Shown here piece after piece: positions 26,001 to 34,949 of a stretch of 64,000 nucleotides of DNA. This stretch comes from Bacillus haynesii (GTDB taxonomy: Bacteria; Bacillota; Bacilli; Bacillales; Bacillaceae), in the NCBI RefSeq assembly GCF_001969855.1, contig NZ_MRBL01000016.1, positions 1 to 64,000 of the forward strand. The letters are read 5' to 3'. The position numbers and the translations under genes were made by a program. The notes under the pieces are model-generated. The model was not told where the DNA came from and searched no databases. It saw only the letters and a program-made list of their open reading frames with translations. Position 1 is the stretch's first letter. Every line of letters starts with the position of its first letter.

Positions 26001-27628
26001 TCCGCTCCGAGCCATGTCAATGTCGATGTGACGATCTGTTCGCGGATTGCATCAATCGGCGGGTTGGTAACCTGAGCAAACAGCTGTTTAAAATAGTTGA
26101 ACAGCGATTGCGGACGGTCTGACAACACCGCCAGCGGGACATCGTGGCCCATTGAACCGAGCGGGTCTTTGCCTTCTGTAATGACAGGAATTAAATACTT
26201 GTGAATATCTTCGTACGTAAAACCGAATGCTTTTTGGCGTGTCAGCAGGTCAGGCACAGATTTTTCTTCGGTTTCCTCAATGTCGTTTGAGACATGAACC
26301 AGTTCTTTACTGAGCCATTCCTGGTACGGAAACTCTCCGGCGATTTCGGATTTGACTTCTTCATCGGAAATGATCCGTCCTTCTTCAAGATCTACAAGCA
26401 GCATTTTTCCGGGATCCAGCCGGTCTTTATACAAAATGTTTTCCTGTTCGACATCAATCACGCCGACTTCGGAGGAAAAAATAAGGTAGTCGTCTTTAGT
26501 GACATAATAGCGAGCGGGTCTGAGCCCGTTCCGGTCTAAAATAGCTCCGATCTGCTTTCCGTTTGTAAATGAAATCGCAGTCGGGCCGTCCCACGGCTCC
26601 ATTAAAGAGCTGTGATATTCGTAAAATGCCTTCTTTTCTTTTGACATGTACGGGTTCTCGTTCCACGGCTCCGGAATCAGCATCATTGCAGCATGGGCCG
26701 GCTTCCTTCCAGCCAGTACAAAGAATTCAAATGCGTTATCCAGTATCGAGGAGTCGCTTCCATTTTCATCGAGAATCGGCAAAACCTTCGGCAAGTCTTC
26801 ACCGAACGCTTCAGAAACAAACTGCTGTTCCCTCGCTTTCATCCAGTTCATATTGCCGCGCAGCGTATTGATTTCCCCGTTGTGGATCAGATAGCGGTTC
26901 GGATGCGCCCTTTCCCAGCTCGGAAACGTGTTTGTGCTGAAACGGGAGTGAACCAATGCAAAAGCTGAGACGAAGTCCTCGTCCTGCAAATCTTCATAGA
27001 AAGCATCAACCTGCTCGGGCGTTAAAAGTCCTTTATATACGATGGTATTGCTTGAGAGGCTGACGAAATAGAACGTTTTTTCGTGTTCTTTTGCCCAATT
27101 TTCGGCCTGTTTGCGAATGATGTACAACTTGCGTTCGAATGCCAGATTGTCTTTCAGCGCTGCATTTGCTCCGATGAATACCTGGCGGACGACTGGTGCA
27201 CTTTCTTGTGCGACTGTTCCGATTTTTCCGACATTTATAGGTACAGTTCGCCAGCCGAGCACCGCCTGACCTTCCTGTTCGATCAGCTCGTTAATGCGCG
27301 CTTCGGTTTTCTCGCGCCCGCTGTCATCTTTCGAAAAGAAGATCATTCCGACGCCGTAGCGTCCTTTTTCAGGCAAGTTGAAACCGGCGCAGACTTTTTT
27401 GAAAAACGCATCCGGAATCTGCATCATGATGCCTGCCCCGTCTCCGGTATGCGGGTCACTGCCCTGACCGCCCCGGTGGTCTAATTGACAAAGCATTTGC
27501 AATCCTTTTTTGACAATATCATGAGTAGGAAGGCCCTTCAAATGAGCGTAAAGGCCGATTCCGCATGCATCATGTTCAAATTCAGGACGGTAGAGACCTT
27601 GTGCCTTTGGTAATTGATTATAAGTCAT
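23063..27628 (-). CDS. gltA: Glutamate synthase large subunit
   Basis: Protein of 1521 residues that converts glutamine and 2-oxoglutarate to two glutamates. Domains in order: N-terminal class II glutaminase whose catalytic Cys is in DACGIG near residue 22 (after a short propeptide), a central domain, an FMN-binding synthase barrel ([25 protein letters not shown] split near 860-885 and a 3Fe-4S motif [17 protein letters not shown] near 1120) and a C-terminal beta-helix with repeated G-x-x-G units. Divergent from its activator gene gltC. Expression is expected to be high with ammonium and sugar and low with arginine or proline breakdown; that is B. subtilis knowledge. Confidence 0.98.
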   Translation of the reverse strand: [1521 protein letters not shown]

Positions 27629-27744
27629 TGTTCCTCTCCCCCGTTCATTTTTCCCGTTTGTCCCCGGTCATAAAATCTTACAAACTCTAATCCTATTGTA
27701 GGTTTTCAAATCTATACAAACAATATATAATTTAGATTAAAACT

Positions 27745-27759
27745 ATCTCATTTTGAGAT
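27745..27759. promoter_or_regulatory. GltC-binding palindrome (box I)
   Basis: ATCTCATTTTGAGAT is a perfect dyad 18 nt before the gltC start. The same element is known between gltC and gltA in B. subtilis, where GltC uses it to repress itself and activate gltA. Other boxes in the A/T-rich 27690-27740 stretch are less clear. Confidence 0.85.
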
Positions 27760-27776
27760 GAGCAGGTGAAACAACG

Positions 27777-28679
27777 ATGGAATTACGCCAATTGCATTAC
27801 TTTATGGAAGTTGCAGAAAGAGAGCACGTATCGGAAGCGGCCATGCATCTTCATGTCGCTCAGTCGGCGATCAGCAGGCAGATCGCCAATCTTGAGGAAG
27901 AGCTCGGCGTTGATTTGTTTGAGCGCGAAGGCCGGAATGTGAAGCTGACTCCGATCGGGAGACAGTTTTTAGATCATATTAAAACGGCGATGAAAGCGAT
28001 CGATTTCGCGAAGGAACAAATCGACGAGTATTTGGACCCGAATCGCGGAACCGTTAAAATCGGTTTCCCGACAAGCCTTGCGGGTCAGTTCCTTCCGACC
28101 GTCATCTCCGCTTTTAAAGAGGAGCATCCTCATGTCGCTTTTCTTTTAAGGCAGGGATCTTATAAATTTTTGATCGAAGCGGTGAAAAACAGGGATATCG
28201 ATTTGGCTTTTCTCGGTCCCGTTCCGTCAAATATTGCTGAGATTAAAGGGGACATTTTGTTTTCGGAAAGCCTTTTGGCACTCGTGCCGGTCAATCATCC
28301 GCTATCAGGCCAGAAAAGCCTTCATCTCGGCGATCTCAGAAATGATCAGTATGTGCTGTTTCCAGACGGATACATCCTTCGAAAAATGGCTGTAGATGCA
28401 TGCAAGCAAGTGGGATATACGCCTAAAATTTCTTCAGAGGGCGAAGATTTGGATGCGATCAAAGGGTTGGTTTCTGCTGATATGGGAGTGACGCTTTTGC
28501 CGGAAAGCGCCTTTAATGAAACGGCTCCCCGTTTTACAAAGAAGATTCCGATTGATTTTCCGCAGGTAAAGCGCACGGTCGGTATCATCACCCCTAAAAA
28601 CAGGGAGCTTTCCCCTTCCGCAAAAGTCTTTTATCAGTTCGTAAAGAAGTTTTTTTCTCGACTTCAGCAATATCAATAG
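27777..28679 (+). CDS. gltC: LysR-type activator of gltAB
   Basis: Regulator of 300 residues. An N-terminal HTH (MELRQLHYFMEVAEREHVS, then AQSAISRQIANLEEELGVDLFER) is followed by a two-lobed sensor domain, with GFPTSLAGQFLP opening the effector domain near 95. In B. subtilis GltC activates gltAB when 2-oxoglutarate is high and is held inactive by glutamate dehydrogenase RocG. The divergent position and conserved palindrome support the same role. ATG at 27777; the ribosome site is AGCAGG. Confidence 0.96.
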   Translation: MELRQLHYFMEVAEREHVSEAAMHLHVAQSAISRQIANLEEELGVDLFEREGRNVKLTPIGRQFLDHIKTAMKAIDFAKEQIDEYLDPNRGTVKIGFPTSLAGQFLPTVISAFKEEHPHVAFLLRQGSYKFLIEAVKNRDIDLAFLGPVPSNIAEIKGDILFSESLLALVPVNHPLSGQKSLHLGDLRNDQYVLFPDGYILRKMAVDACKQVGYTPKISSEGEDLDAIKGLVSADMGVTLLPESAFNETAPRFTKKIPIDFPQVKRTVGIITPKNRELSPSAKVFYQFVKKFFSRLQQYQ

Positions 28680-28696
28680 CAGTCTTACAACAAATC

Positions 28697-28731
28697 CAGC
28701 CGGGCGCAAAAGCTTGGCTGATTTTATTTTA
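28697..28731 (+). terminator. Terminator of gltC
   Basis: CAGCC (28697-28701) pairs with GGCTG (28716-28720) and ATTTTATTTTAT follows. The stem is short, so confidence is moderate. From 28732 to 28950 I see nothing else that is coding. Confidence 0.5.
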
Positions 28732-28950
28732 TCATAAATACAGATAAAAGTCTGAATTTTCTGTCCTTTATATCACTGGCCGCGTCTCTTCTATTATAAA
28801 AAGCGCATCTTACATATGTATGTTCATCCCCCTTTTTTATGTTGATTTTTCAAATTGATTCTCCTGAATCGCTCATCAGTCGGGTCATCCCTATCGCTCC
28901 GTCACAAAGCAAAGGACCGAAAAGGCGTCGTCGCGGTGATGAGGTTTTAA

Positions 28951-28975
28951 AAAAGCCGCCTGACAGGCGGCTTTT
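28951..28975 (-). terminator. Terminator of cytochrome c gene
   Basis: GCCGCCT/AGGCGGC with a GAC loop, extended by A4/T4, then T run on the minus strand. It begins 10 nt after the cytochrome stop and could act on both strands. Confidence 0.9.
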
Positions 28976-28984
28976 CGTTTCATT

Positions 28985-30904
28985 TTATTCCTTATTTTTC
29001 GGCATATCGGCATGGATTAAATAATGAATCAACGCTTTTTGCTCCTGTTCGGAAAATCCGCTTTTGGCGTCGATCCAGAATTCATGCCCTTTGCCGGTCA
29101 CTCTGACCGCTTTTAAGTCGGGCGATTCCGAATTGCTTTTAACGACCTGCTGTCTTAAGTCTCTGTCGATCATCGCCAGCAAGCTGTTATAAGGGTCCGC
29201 CTGCTTGCCTTCTAGGATCGTCTTTGGTATGCCTGTCTCTTTTAATGAGCTTCCCACTGCAACCCCTCCGTCGTGCAAATAAGGAGCGCGCCAGTAAACG
29301 CCGATCAGACTCGGCACTTTGTAGCCGCCTTTGGAATCTCCCTGCGCCCACGAAAGCTTGATCTGTTCGGGGTCAAACCCGGCTGTCGGGACTTTCAGAA
29401 TCTTCGGCTCGCGCGGCAGAGGCACCGGTGTGTCAGGCGAATGGATAAGACTTTTCCCAAAAATGTTTTCCGTTTTCTTAAAAGACTGCGCTCTTGTCGG
29501 CTCGGTTCCGACTTTTTCAGCCGAGATGACCTTGTTGTTCGTCAAATACCGGCCGGCATGGCAGGATATGCAGCCTGCTTGTTCAAAAACGCGCCTGCCG
29601 CGCCTGACGGTTTGGCTGTCGGTTTTTTGCCGCGGATCAGGCGGTCTAAGTGTATTTTGCCAGGCGGACACAGCGTTGTTTTCTTCATTTACTTTTCGTC
29701 CGGGCGAGCTCACATGCACGCCATCGGGCGCAGCCAATGTGATGTTAGGAAAGCTCGGCGGCTTGACCATTTGGTTGACGCCCGGTACTCCGGGAGTGGG
29801 ATCGGCTTTTTTGAAAAACGCAGTCGGACTTTCCCCTTTTTTCGGCTGATACCTGTATGTTGAGGCGGGAGCCCTTTGCAGAATCGTTCCGATATAAACA
29901 TCTTCGCTCATGCCGAAAAGCGCCCGGCTTGCCGGGGCTTGTGAGAGGCTGTCCGAATTTTGCGCATGAACATTATTGCTGAACACAGTCAAGCCTTTAA
30001 ACGGACCCGCCATTGCCGCACCGCTCCAGCTGTACGGATGGTCGCCCAATGTATAGGCATCCGGAATCTGCGTGGGATTGCTTTTCATATCGATCGTCGA
30101 GTCGAAAAAACCTCTCGGCCACTTCAGGAAGATCCGATCGACAGCATCTTCGAGGCGGTCCGGATCGGGAAGGCGTTCTTTTTTGCCGTTTCTAGCGGTG
30201 ATCACAGGGCTTTTATCATTCATAAATTGTTTAATGTTATCAATTTCGGCATGTGTAAAATATGCCGCTGAATTCGTCGCCAGCGCCAGCATCAGTCCTG
30301 TATTTAAATCAGGGTTTGTCACGCCTTCCATCACCTTCATCGTTTTCGAATCAACTGTGGCGTGGCAGGCCGCACAGCTGATGCCGGCTTTGATTTTTCC
30401 GTCAGCGTATTTGAAAGGCATGCCAAGGGGCGCATAAGCCCCTTTTGCAACATCAATACCGGTGTCGATCTTCTCGCCTTTTTTAAAGGTTTTCCCGCCG
30501 ACCTTAACCGTTTCCGCCAATTCGATGCGTAAATTCGTCGTCCCTTTCCCTTTTAATCCAGCAATGGCTTTCGTCATGTTGGCAGCTGTAATGGGACCGT
30601 CAAGCAGTCCGACGATATCCGTCAAAAACACCTCATTGCCGAATGTTTCCTTATAAAATGTCTCCCGTCCCAAGTCGAGAAGGCGGTCATCAACCTTTAC
30701 AGCTCCCTCCCCTGCGGACGCGGGCTTGTCCGTTGTAAAAGCCCCCCATAGATCGTATCCGTGCAATCGTTTTTCCTTTGAGATGACGTTTTCTTTAGGA
30801 GGCATATAGGCATATTCCGGTTCAAGGTGTCTGACCGTGAAATAGCCGATAACGCCTAAAATGGCGATGATAGCAAATGCGGCTAACCATTTATGTTTCT
30901 TCAT
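28985..30904 (-). CDS. Membrane-anchored di-heme cytochrome c (MauG/CcpA-like family)
   Basis: Protein of 639 residues with one N-terminal membrane anchor (about 8-24) and a large outer domain. Two heme-binding motifs are present: CAACH near 177-181 and CISCH near 445-449. The second domain contains the peroxidase-like block VPSLIGVYWRAPYLHDGG near 555-572, as in di-heme c peroxidases and thiol-oxidoreductase-like proteins, and a final EQEQKALIHYLIH helix. I take the second of two adjacent ATGs (30904), 6 nt after AGGAGGG. It is transcribed away from the 31038 gene with 130 nt between. It could deliver or accept electrons at the outer membrane face; the substrate is unknown. B. subtilis has no counterpart that I recall. 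Confidence 0.8.
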   Translation of the reverse strand: MKKHKWLAAFAIIAILGVIGYFTVRHLEPEYAYMPPKENVISKEKRLHGYDLWGAFTTDKPASAGEGAVKVDDRLLDLGRETFYKETFGNEVFLTDIVGLLDGPITAANMTKAIAGLKGKGTTNLRIELAETVKVGGKTFKKGEKIDTGIDVAKGAYAPLGMPFKYADGKIKAGISCAACHATVDSKTMKVMEGVTNPDLNTGLMLALATNSAAYFTHAEIDNIKQFMNDKSPVITARNGKKERLPDPDRLEDAVDRIFLKWPRGFFDSTIDMKSNPTQIPDAYTLGDHPYSWSGAAMAGPFKGLTVFSNNVHAQNSDSLSQAPASRALFGMSEDVYIGTILQRAPASTYRYQPKKGESPTAFFKKADPTPGVPGVNQMVKPPSFPNITLAAPDGVHVSSPGRKVNEENNAVSAWQNTLRPPDPRQKTDSQTVRRGRRVFEQAGCISCHAGRYLTNNKVISAEKVGTEPTRAQSFKKTENIFGKSLIHSPDTPVPLPREPKILKVPTAGFDPEQIKLSWAQGDSKGGYKVPSLIGVYWRAPYLHDGGVAVGSSLKETGIPKTILEGKQADPYNSLLAMIDRDLRQQVVKSNSESPDLKAVRVTGKGHEFWIDAKSGFSEQEQKALIHYLIHADMPKNKE

Positions 30905-31037
30905 CATTTTCCCTCCTTTCTAATTGAATAGGCTTCCCAAGAGCAGGCGGGATTCATTTAGAACCTATTACCAGCTATAACTTCCGGCGCCACATGCCAG
31001 AATATGCATACGATGGAATTAAAGGAATGAGGCCATT

Positions 31038-32612
31038 TTGAAAAAGCTAAGCATTGTACTTGTCATTTTCATATGTGTGCTGGTTTCATTCATCATATGG
31101 CTGAATGCCGGGGATGAAAAATTGGGGCTCTCAGATGAAGAAGCAGAGGCCGTCAAGCCCTCCAAAAAACCGGTCATTGTCCTGATTATCGACTCTTTGA
31201 TGGATCAGCCTCTGAAAAAAGCGATTCAAGAAGGACGCGCCCCGGCATTGAAATTCTTTCTTGAAACCGGTCATTATGAACCTGAAGTGGTAAGCGCGTA
31301 TCCGACCATGTCGGTTACGATTGACAGCACGCTGCTCACGGGAACTTATCCAAATATCCACCGCGTTCCCGGGCTCGTCTGGTATAACCAGGGTGAACAG
31401 AGAATTGTGAATTACGGGAGCGATAAAAAAGAAATCGCCGCGCTCGGCATCAAACAAACGATCGAAGACGGGATATATTCTCTCAATCACCGCCATTTAA
31501 ACCGAAAGGTAACAACGGTACATGAAGATTTGCAAAAGCAAGGAAAACAGTCGGCATCCATCAACGGGCTCATATACAGGGGGCCTGACCGCCGCGAATT
31601 AAACATCCCGCCCCCGCTCAAGAAGCTTAAATTGATGCCCGAACATATGACGGTAAACGGGCCGGCTCTTTTTTCGTTCGGCCGCTTTGCCCAGCTTGAT
31701 CCCGACAATCCCTACCACCATATTTGGCAGGGTTATGGCGTTAACGACAAATTCACGGCACAGGAAATAGCCTATTTAATTAAAAAGAGGAAGCTGCCTG
31801 CACTGACTGTCGCCTACTTTCCCGATTTTGACCGCGATGCACACAAAGAAGGCCCGATGAATATGGAAGGCATCGAAAAAATGGACCGGCAGCTGCAGCG
31901 GATATTGAATCCATATGATTCTTGGCGCGATGCGGCCGAAAAAGCGGTGTGGGTCGTCATGGGAGACGGCGGGCAGACATCGATCGGACGCGATAAAGAC
32001 AAGGCAGCCATCCGGCTCCATTCGCTTTTTAAAGGATACCGGATCACAAAAATAAACAAAGGCCCCGATCGAAAAGATCAGCTTCTTTTTGCGGTAAACG
32101 ACAGAATGGCATACATTTATGTAACGGATCGAAACATGCCGATGCAAGATGCCGTCAATGAATTGAAAAAAGACGGACGGATCGCTTTCACAGCATGGAA
32201 AAAGGACGGCTGGATATACGTCGATTCGAAGCGTTCCTTACAACCGCTGCGGTTTCGTCCGGAAGGCGGTTATCAAGATCCTTACGGGCAGTCATGGACA
32301 ATCAGCGGAGATTTTTCTTTATTGGACCTTAAAGCAGACGGCACATCGATCCGGTATGGCGATTACCCGGATGCTCTTGCCCGCCTGTACAGCGCCATGC
32401 ATTCGCACCGCGGCCGGTTTGTGATTGCCGATGCGAAACCCGGATTCCAATTTGCCGGCGAAAAGTCTCCCCTCCATTTTGGCGGAGGCGGCCATGGCTC
32501 ACTTTATAAAACGGATAGCTTGGCTCCGATGATCATCGTCGGTTCGGAAGAGGTTCCGTCACACCTTCGCCATCTTGAACTGAAGGATTATTTTATGAAG
32601 CTCGTACAATGA
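31038..32612 (+). CDS. Membrane-anchored alkaline-phosphatase-superfamily phosphodiesterase
   Basis: Protein of 524 residues with an N-terminal anchor (about 4-22) and an extracellular type I phosphodiesterase/nucleotide pyrophosphatase fold. Metal-site residues are readable: Asp in VIVLIIDSLMD near 52, the nucleophile Thr in SAYPTMSVTIDS near 90, Asp/His in YFPDFDRDAHKEG, Asp in VVMGDGGQTS and His in FGGGGHGSLYKTDSLAPMIIVG (about 480). GTYPNIHRVPGLVWYN is a further family block. It likely hydrolyses phosphodiesters outside the cell. Substrate is unknown. ATG at 31038 has a weak GAGGCC site upstream. Confidence 0.8.
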   Translation: MKKLSIVLVIFICVLVSFIIWLNAGDEKLGLSDEEAEAVKPSKKPVIVLIIDSLMDQPLKKAIQEGRAPALKFFLETGHYEPEVVSAYPTMSVTIDSTLLTGTYPNIHRVPGLVWYNQGEQRIVNYGSDKKEIAALGIKQTIEDGIYSLNHRHLNRKVTTVHEDLQKQGKQSASINGLIYRGPDRRELNIPPPLKKLKLMPEHMTVNGPALFSFGRFAQLDPDNPYHHIWQGYGVNDKFTAQEIAYLIKKRKLPALTVAYFPDFDRDAHKEGPMNMEGIEKMDRQLQRILNPYDSWRDAAEKAVWVVMGDGGQTSIGRDKDKAAIRLHSLFKGYRITKINKGPDRKDQLLFAVNDRMAYIYVTDRNMPMQDAVNELKKDGRIAFTAWKKDGWIYVDSKRSLQPLRFRPEGGYQDPYGQSWTISGDFSLLDLKADGTSIRYGDYPDALARLYSAMHSHRGRFVIADAKPGFQFAGEKSPLHFGGGGHGSLYKTDSLAPMIIVGSEEVPSHLRHLELKDYFMKLVQ

Positions 32613-32645
32613 CCCGGTCAATGTCATCAATGATCGGGTTTTTTC
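32612..32645 (+). terminator. Terminator of the phosphodiesterase gene
   Basis: ACCCGGTCA (32612-32620) pairs with TGATCGGGT (32631-32639) with one mismatch, then a run of T. It overlaps the stop codon region. Confidence 0.85.
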
Positions 32646-32664
32646 TTTTTCCTAAGTTTCTTCT

Positions 32665-32733
32665 TTGACATTCTTTTGTTGTTCTATGTATGATAATACC
32701 GTGTTTTAGTTTATTTACTTAATTAATTAAACT
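32665..32733 (+). promoter_or_regulatory. Promoter and likely operator of marR-ABC exporter operon
   Basis: TTGACA (32665-32670) is followed after 18 nt by TATGAT (32689-32694). Just downstream, 32708-32733 reads as an imperfect dyad AGTTTA...TAAACT with an A/T-rich centre, a usual form of a MarR site. Autorepression by the first gene is inferred. Confidence 0.55.
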
Positions 32734-32751
32734 GGAGAAGCAGGTGCTTTT

Positions 32752-33225
32752 ATGAAACAAGATAAAGTCGGCCGCGAGACCGTTGAGCAGTTGATCGAAG
32801 CTTTCAGCCGGCTGCGGTATACGAAAATGAAACAGTCTTTTCCTTCAGTTGAATGGAAAAAGACTGAGGCAAAAGCGCTGATGTTTTTAAATGAAGAAAA
32901 CGGTGAAGGAAAAATGGCATCCGAAATCAGCCGCGCTTTGCATGTCACCTCTCCTTTCGTCACACAGCTGTTGAACAGAATGGAGAAAAAAGGACTCGTT
33001 TTGCGGCGCATGGATGAGGATGACAAGCGGATCGTCCGGATTTTTCTAACCGATGAAGGAAAAAAAGCGGCTGACGATGCGCTTAAAGGCCTGAACCGAT
33101 GGTTCTTGCAGCTCTCGCGGTTTCTGGGCGAGGATGAAAGCAGGCAGTTCGCCGATTTGATTCTTAAGTTATCCGAATTTATCGAACACGGAGAAAAAAC
33201 AAGTGAAAAGAAGGTTGAAAGATGA
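32752..33225 (+). CDS. MarR-family regulator of the ABC exporter
   Basis: Winged-helix repressor of 157 residues. The DNA-binding part runs MASEISRALHVTSPFVTQLLNRMEKKGLVLRRMDEDDKRIVRIFLTDEGKKAA (interrupted here by my spacing only) at about 55-105, with the D-x-R wing DDKRIVR. The gene overlaps the following ABC gene by 4 nt (ATGA), so regulator and exporter are co-translated. It should repress its own operon and release on binding of a drug-like ligand; the ligand is unknown. Confidence 0.85.
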   Translation: MKQDKVGRETVEQLIEAFSRLRYTKMKQSFPSVEWKKTEAKALMFLNEENGEGKMASEISRALHVTSPFVTQLLNRMEKKGLVLRRMDEDDKRIVRIFLTDEGKKAADDALKGLNRWFLQLSRFLGEDESRQFADLILKLSEFIEHGEKTSEKKVER

Positions 33226-34949
33226 TCTCACTCTTAAAATATTTAAAGCCCTATAAGCTGCAAGTGATTCTTGTCGCTGTTTTTACTTTGCTGAGCAGTG
33301 TGCTTGAGCTTTATTTGCCGACTTTAATGGCTGATGTCGTTGATGTCGGAATCGTGAACGGTGACATGCCATTCATTATGAGAACCGGCGGCTGGATGAT
33401 CGCCTGCTCCCTTCTGGCTATCATGATGACTGTCGGAAAAGCGTTTTTCGCTTCGAAAACAGCCCTCGGCTTTGGAAGAGACATCAGGCGCAAGCTGTTT
33501 GTCAAAGTCGAACACTATTCAATGGATGAATTCGGAAAAATCGGTTCTGCTTCTCTCATTACCCGTACCACAAATGATGTCAAGCAAGTCCAAGATGTGC
33601 TCAACATGATGCTTTCATTGATGACGAGGGCGCCGTTAATGCTGGTCGGCGGTATTGTGCTTGCTGTTTCCAGAGATGCCAAGCTGTCGATTATATTTCT
33701 GGCCGCTCTCCCGATACTTGCCGGGCTGATTTTTCTCATTACAAGAAAAGCTGTCCCCCTATTCGGCGTCCTTCAAAAAAAGACGGATCGTCTCAACCTT
33801 GTTCTCAGGGAAGGTTTGACGGGCGTTCGCGTCATTCGCGCGTTTAACCGCGTTGATCAAGAGAAAGCCCGTTTTCAAAAGGCAAACGAAGAATTTCGCG
33901 ATACAGGCATCGCCGTCAACAGAATCATGGCTTTTCTATTCCCTGTCATGATGATTATGATGAATTTCACGAACATCGCGATTATCTGGTTCGGAGGCAT
34001 CCGTATCGATCAAGGCAACATGCAGGTTGGGAACTTAATGGCTTTCCTTCAATATGCATCCATGATTCTAATCGCGCTGATCATGCTTGCGATGACATTC
34101 GTGATGATCCCAAGGGCTCAGGCATCCGCCGACCGCATTAACGAAGTGCTGTTAACAGCGCCTTCGATTACCGATCCGAAAGAGCCGCAGAAAGACAGCG
34201 GCTTGCGCGGTTATGTTGAATTTCACAATGTGACTTTTCGTTATGCCGGAGCCGAAAAACCCGTTCTCGAAGATATCACGTTCAAGGCAAAGCCGGGTGA
34301 AACGACTGCGATCATCGGCAGCACAGGAGCGGGAAAAACGACGATTCTTCAATTGATCCCGAGATTTTTCGATATTGAAAAAGGGACTGTGCTTGTCAAC
34401 GGAACAGATGTCAGAAAGATGGCGCAAAAGGAACTTCGCGCGAAAATCGGCTATGTCCCGCAAAAAGCTTCAATATTCAGCGGGACGATTAAGGACAATA
34501 TCCGATTTGGCAAAGAAGATGCAACAGATGAAGAAATTTTGGAAGCACTTGAAACGGCACAGGCTGCCGAGTTTGTGGAAGGCAAGGAAAACGGAATTGA
34601 ATCTGATATCGAGCAGGCCGGGGCCAATCTTTCAGGCGGCCAGAAACAGCGGCTTTCCATCGCCCGGGCATTAGTCAGAAAACCGGAAATTTATTTATTT
34701 GACGACAGCTTTTCGGCGCTTGATTACAAAACGGATCAAAAGCTGAGAAAAGCGCTGAAGAAAACAACCGATGATGCCGCCGTCATCATCGTTGCCCAAA
34801 GGGTAAGCACGATTACGGATGCAGATCAAATCATCGTATTAAATGAAGGGAAAATAGCCGGCATCGGCACCCATCAACAATTGCTTGCTGAAAACGGCAT
34901 TTACCAGGAAATCGTGGCATCACAGCAGGCTGAGGAGGAAAGCGCATGA
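33222..34949 (+). CDS. yfiB: ABC exporter half-transporter with degenerate ATPase site, YfiB-like
   Basis: Protein of 575 residues. Six-helix membrane domain (about 15-300) and C-terminal nucleotide-binding domain with Walker A GSTGAGKTT, Q-loop YVPQKASIFSGT and signature LSGGQKQR. Walker B ends FDDSFSALD, with Asp in place of the catalytic Glu, and the switch loop reads AQR instead of AHR. This half therefore carries the degenerate site of a heterodimer. Length and pairing match B. subtilis YfiB (573) with YfiC (604); the symbol is assigned on that basis and is not certain. The stop overlaps the next start by 4 nt. Confidence 0.85.
   Translation: MISLLKYLKPYKLQVILVAVFTLLSSVLELYLPTLMADVVDVGIVNGDMPFIMRTGGWMIACSLLAIMMTVGKAFFASKTALGFGRDIRRKLFVKVEHYSMDEFGKIGSASLITRTTNDVKQVQDVLNMMLSLMTRAPLMLVGGIVLAVSRDAKLSIIFLAALPILAGLIFLITRKAVPLFGVLQKKTDRLNLVLREGLTGVRVIRAFNRVDQEKARFQKANEEFRDTGIAVNRIMAFLFPVMMIMMNFTNIAIIWFGGIRIDQGNMQVGNLMAFLQYASMILIALIMLAMTFVMIPRAQASADRINEVLLTAPSITDPKEPQKDSGLRGYVEFHNVTFRYAGAEKPVLEDITFKAKPGETTAIIGSTGAGKTTILQLIPRFFDIEKGTVLVNGTDVRKMAQKELRAKIGYVPQKASIFSGTIKDNIRFGKEDATDEEILEALETAQAAEFVEGKENGIESDIEQAGANLSGGQKQRLSIARALVRKPEIYLFDDSFSALDYKTDQKLRKALKKTTDDAAVIIVAQRVSTITDADQIIVLNEGKIAGIGTHQQLLAENGIYQEIVASQQAEEESA

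Noticed and set aside
28839-29024. 61-codon plus-strand frame between gltC and the cytochrome gene
   Set aside because: It crosses a strong terminator and the cytochrome 3' end, with no ribosome site.
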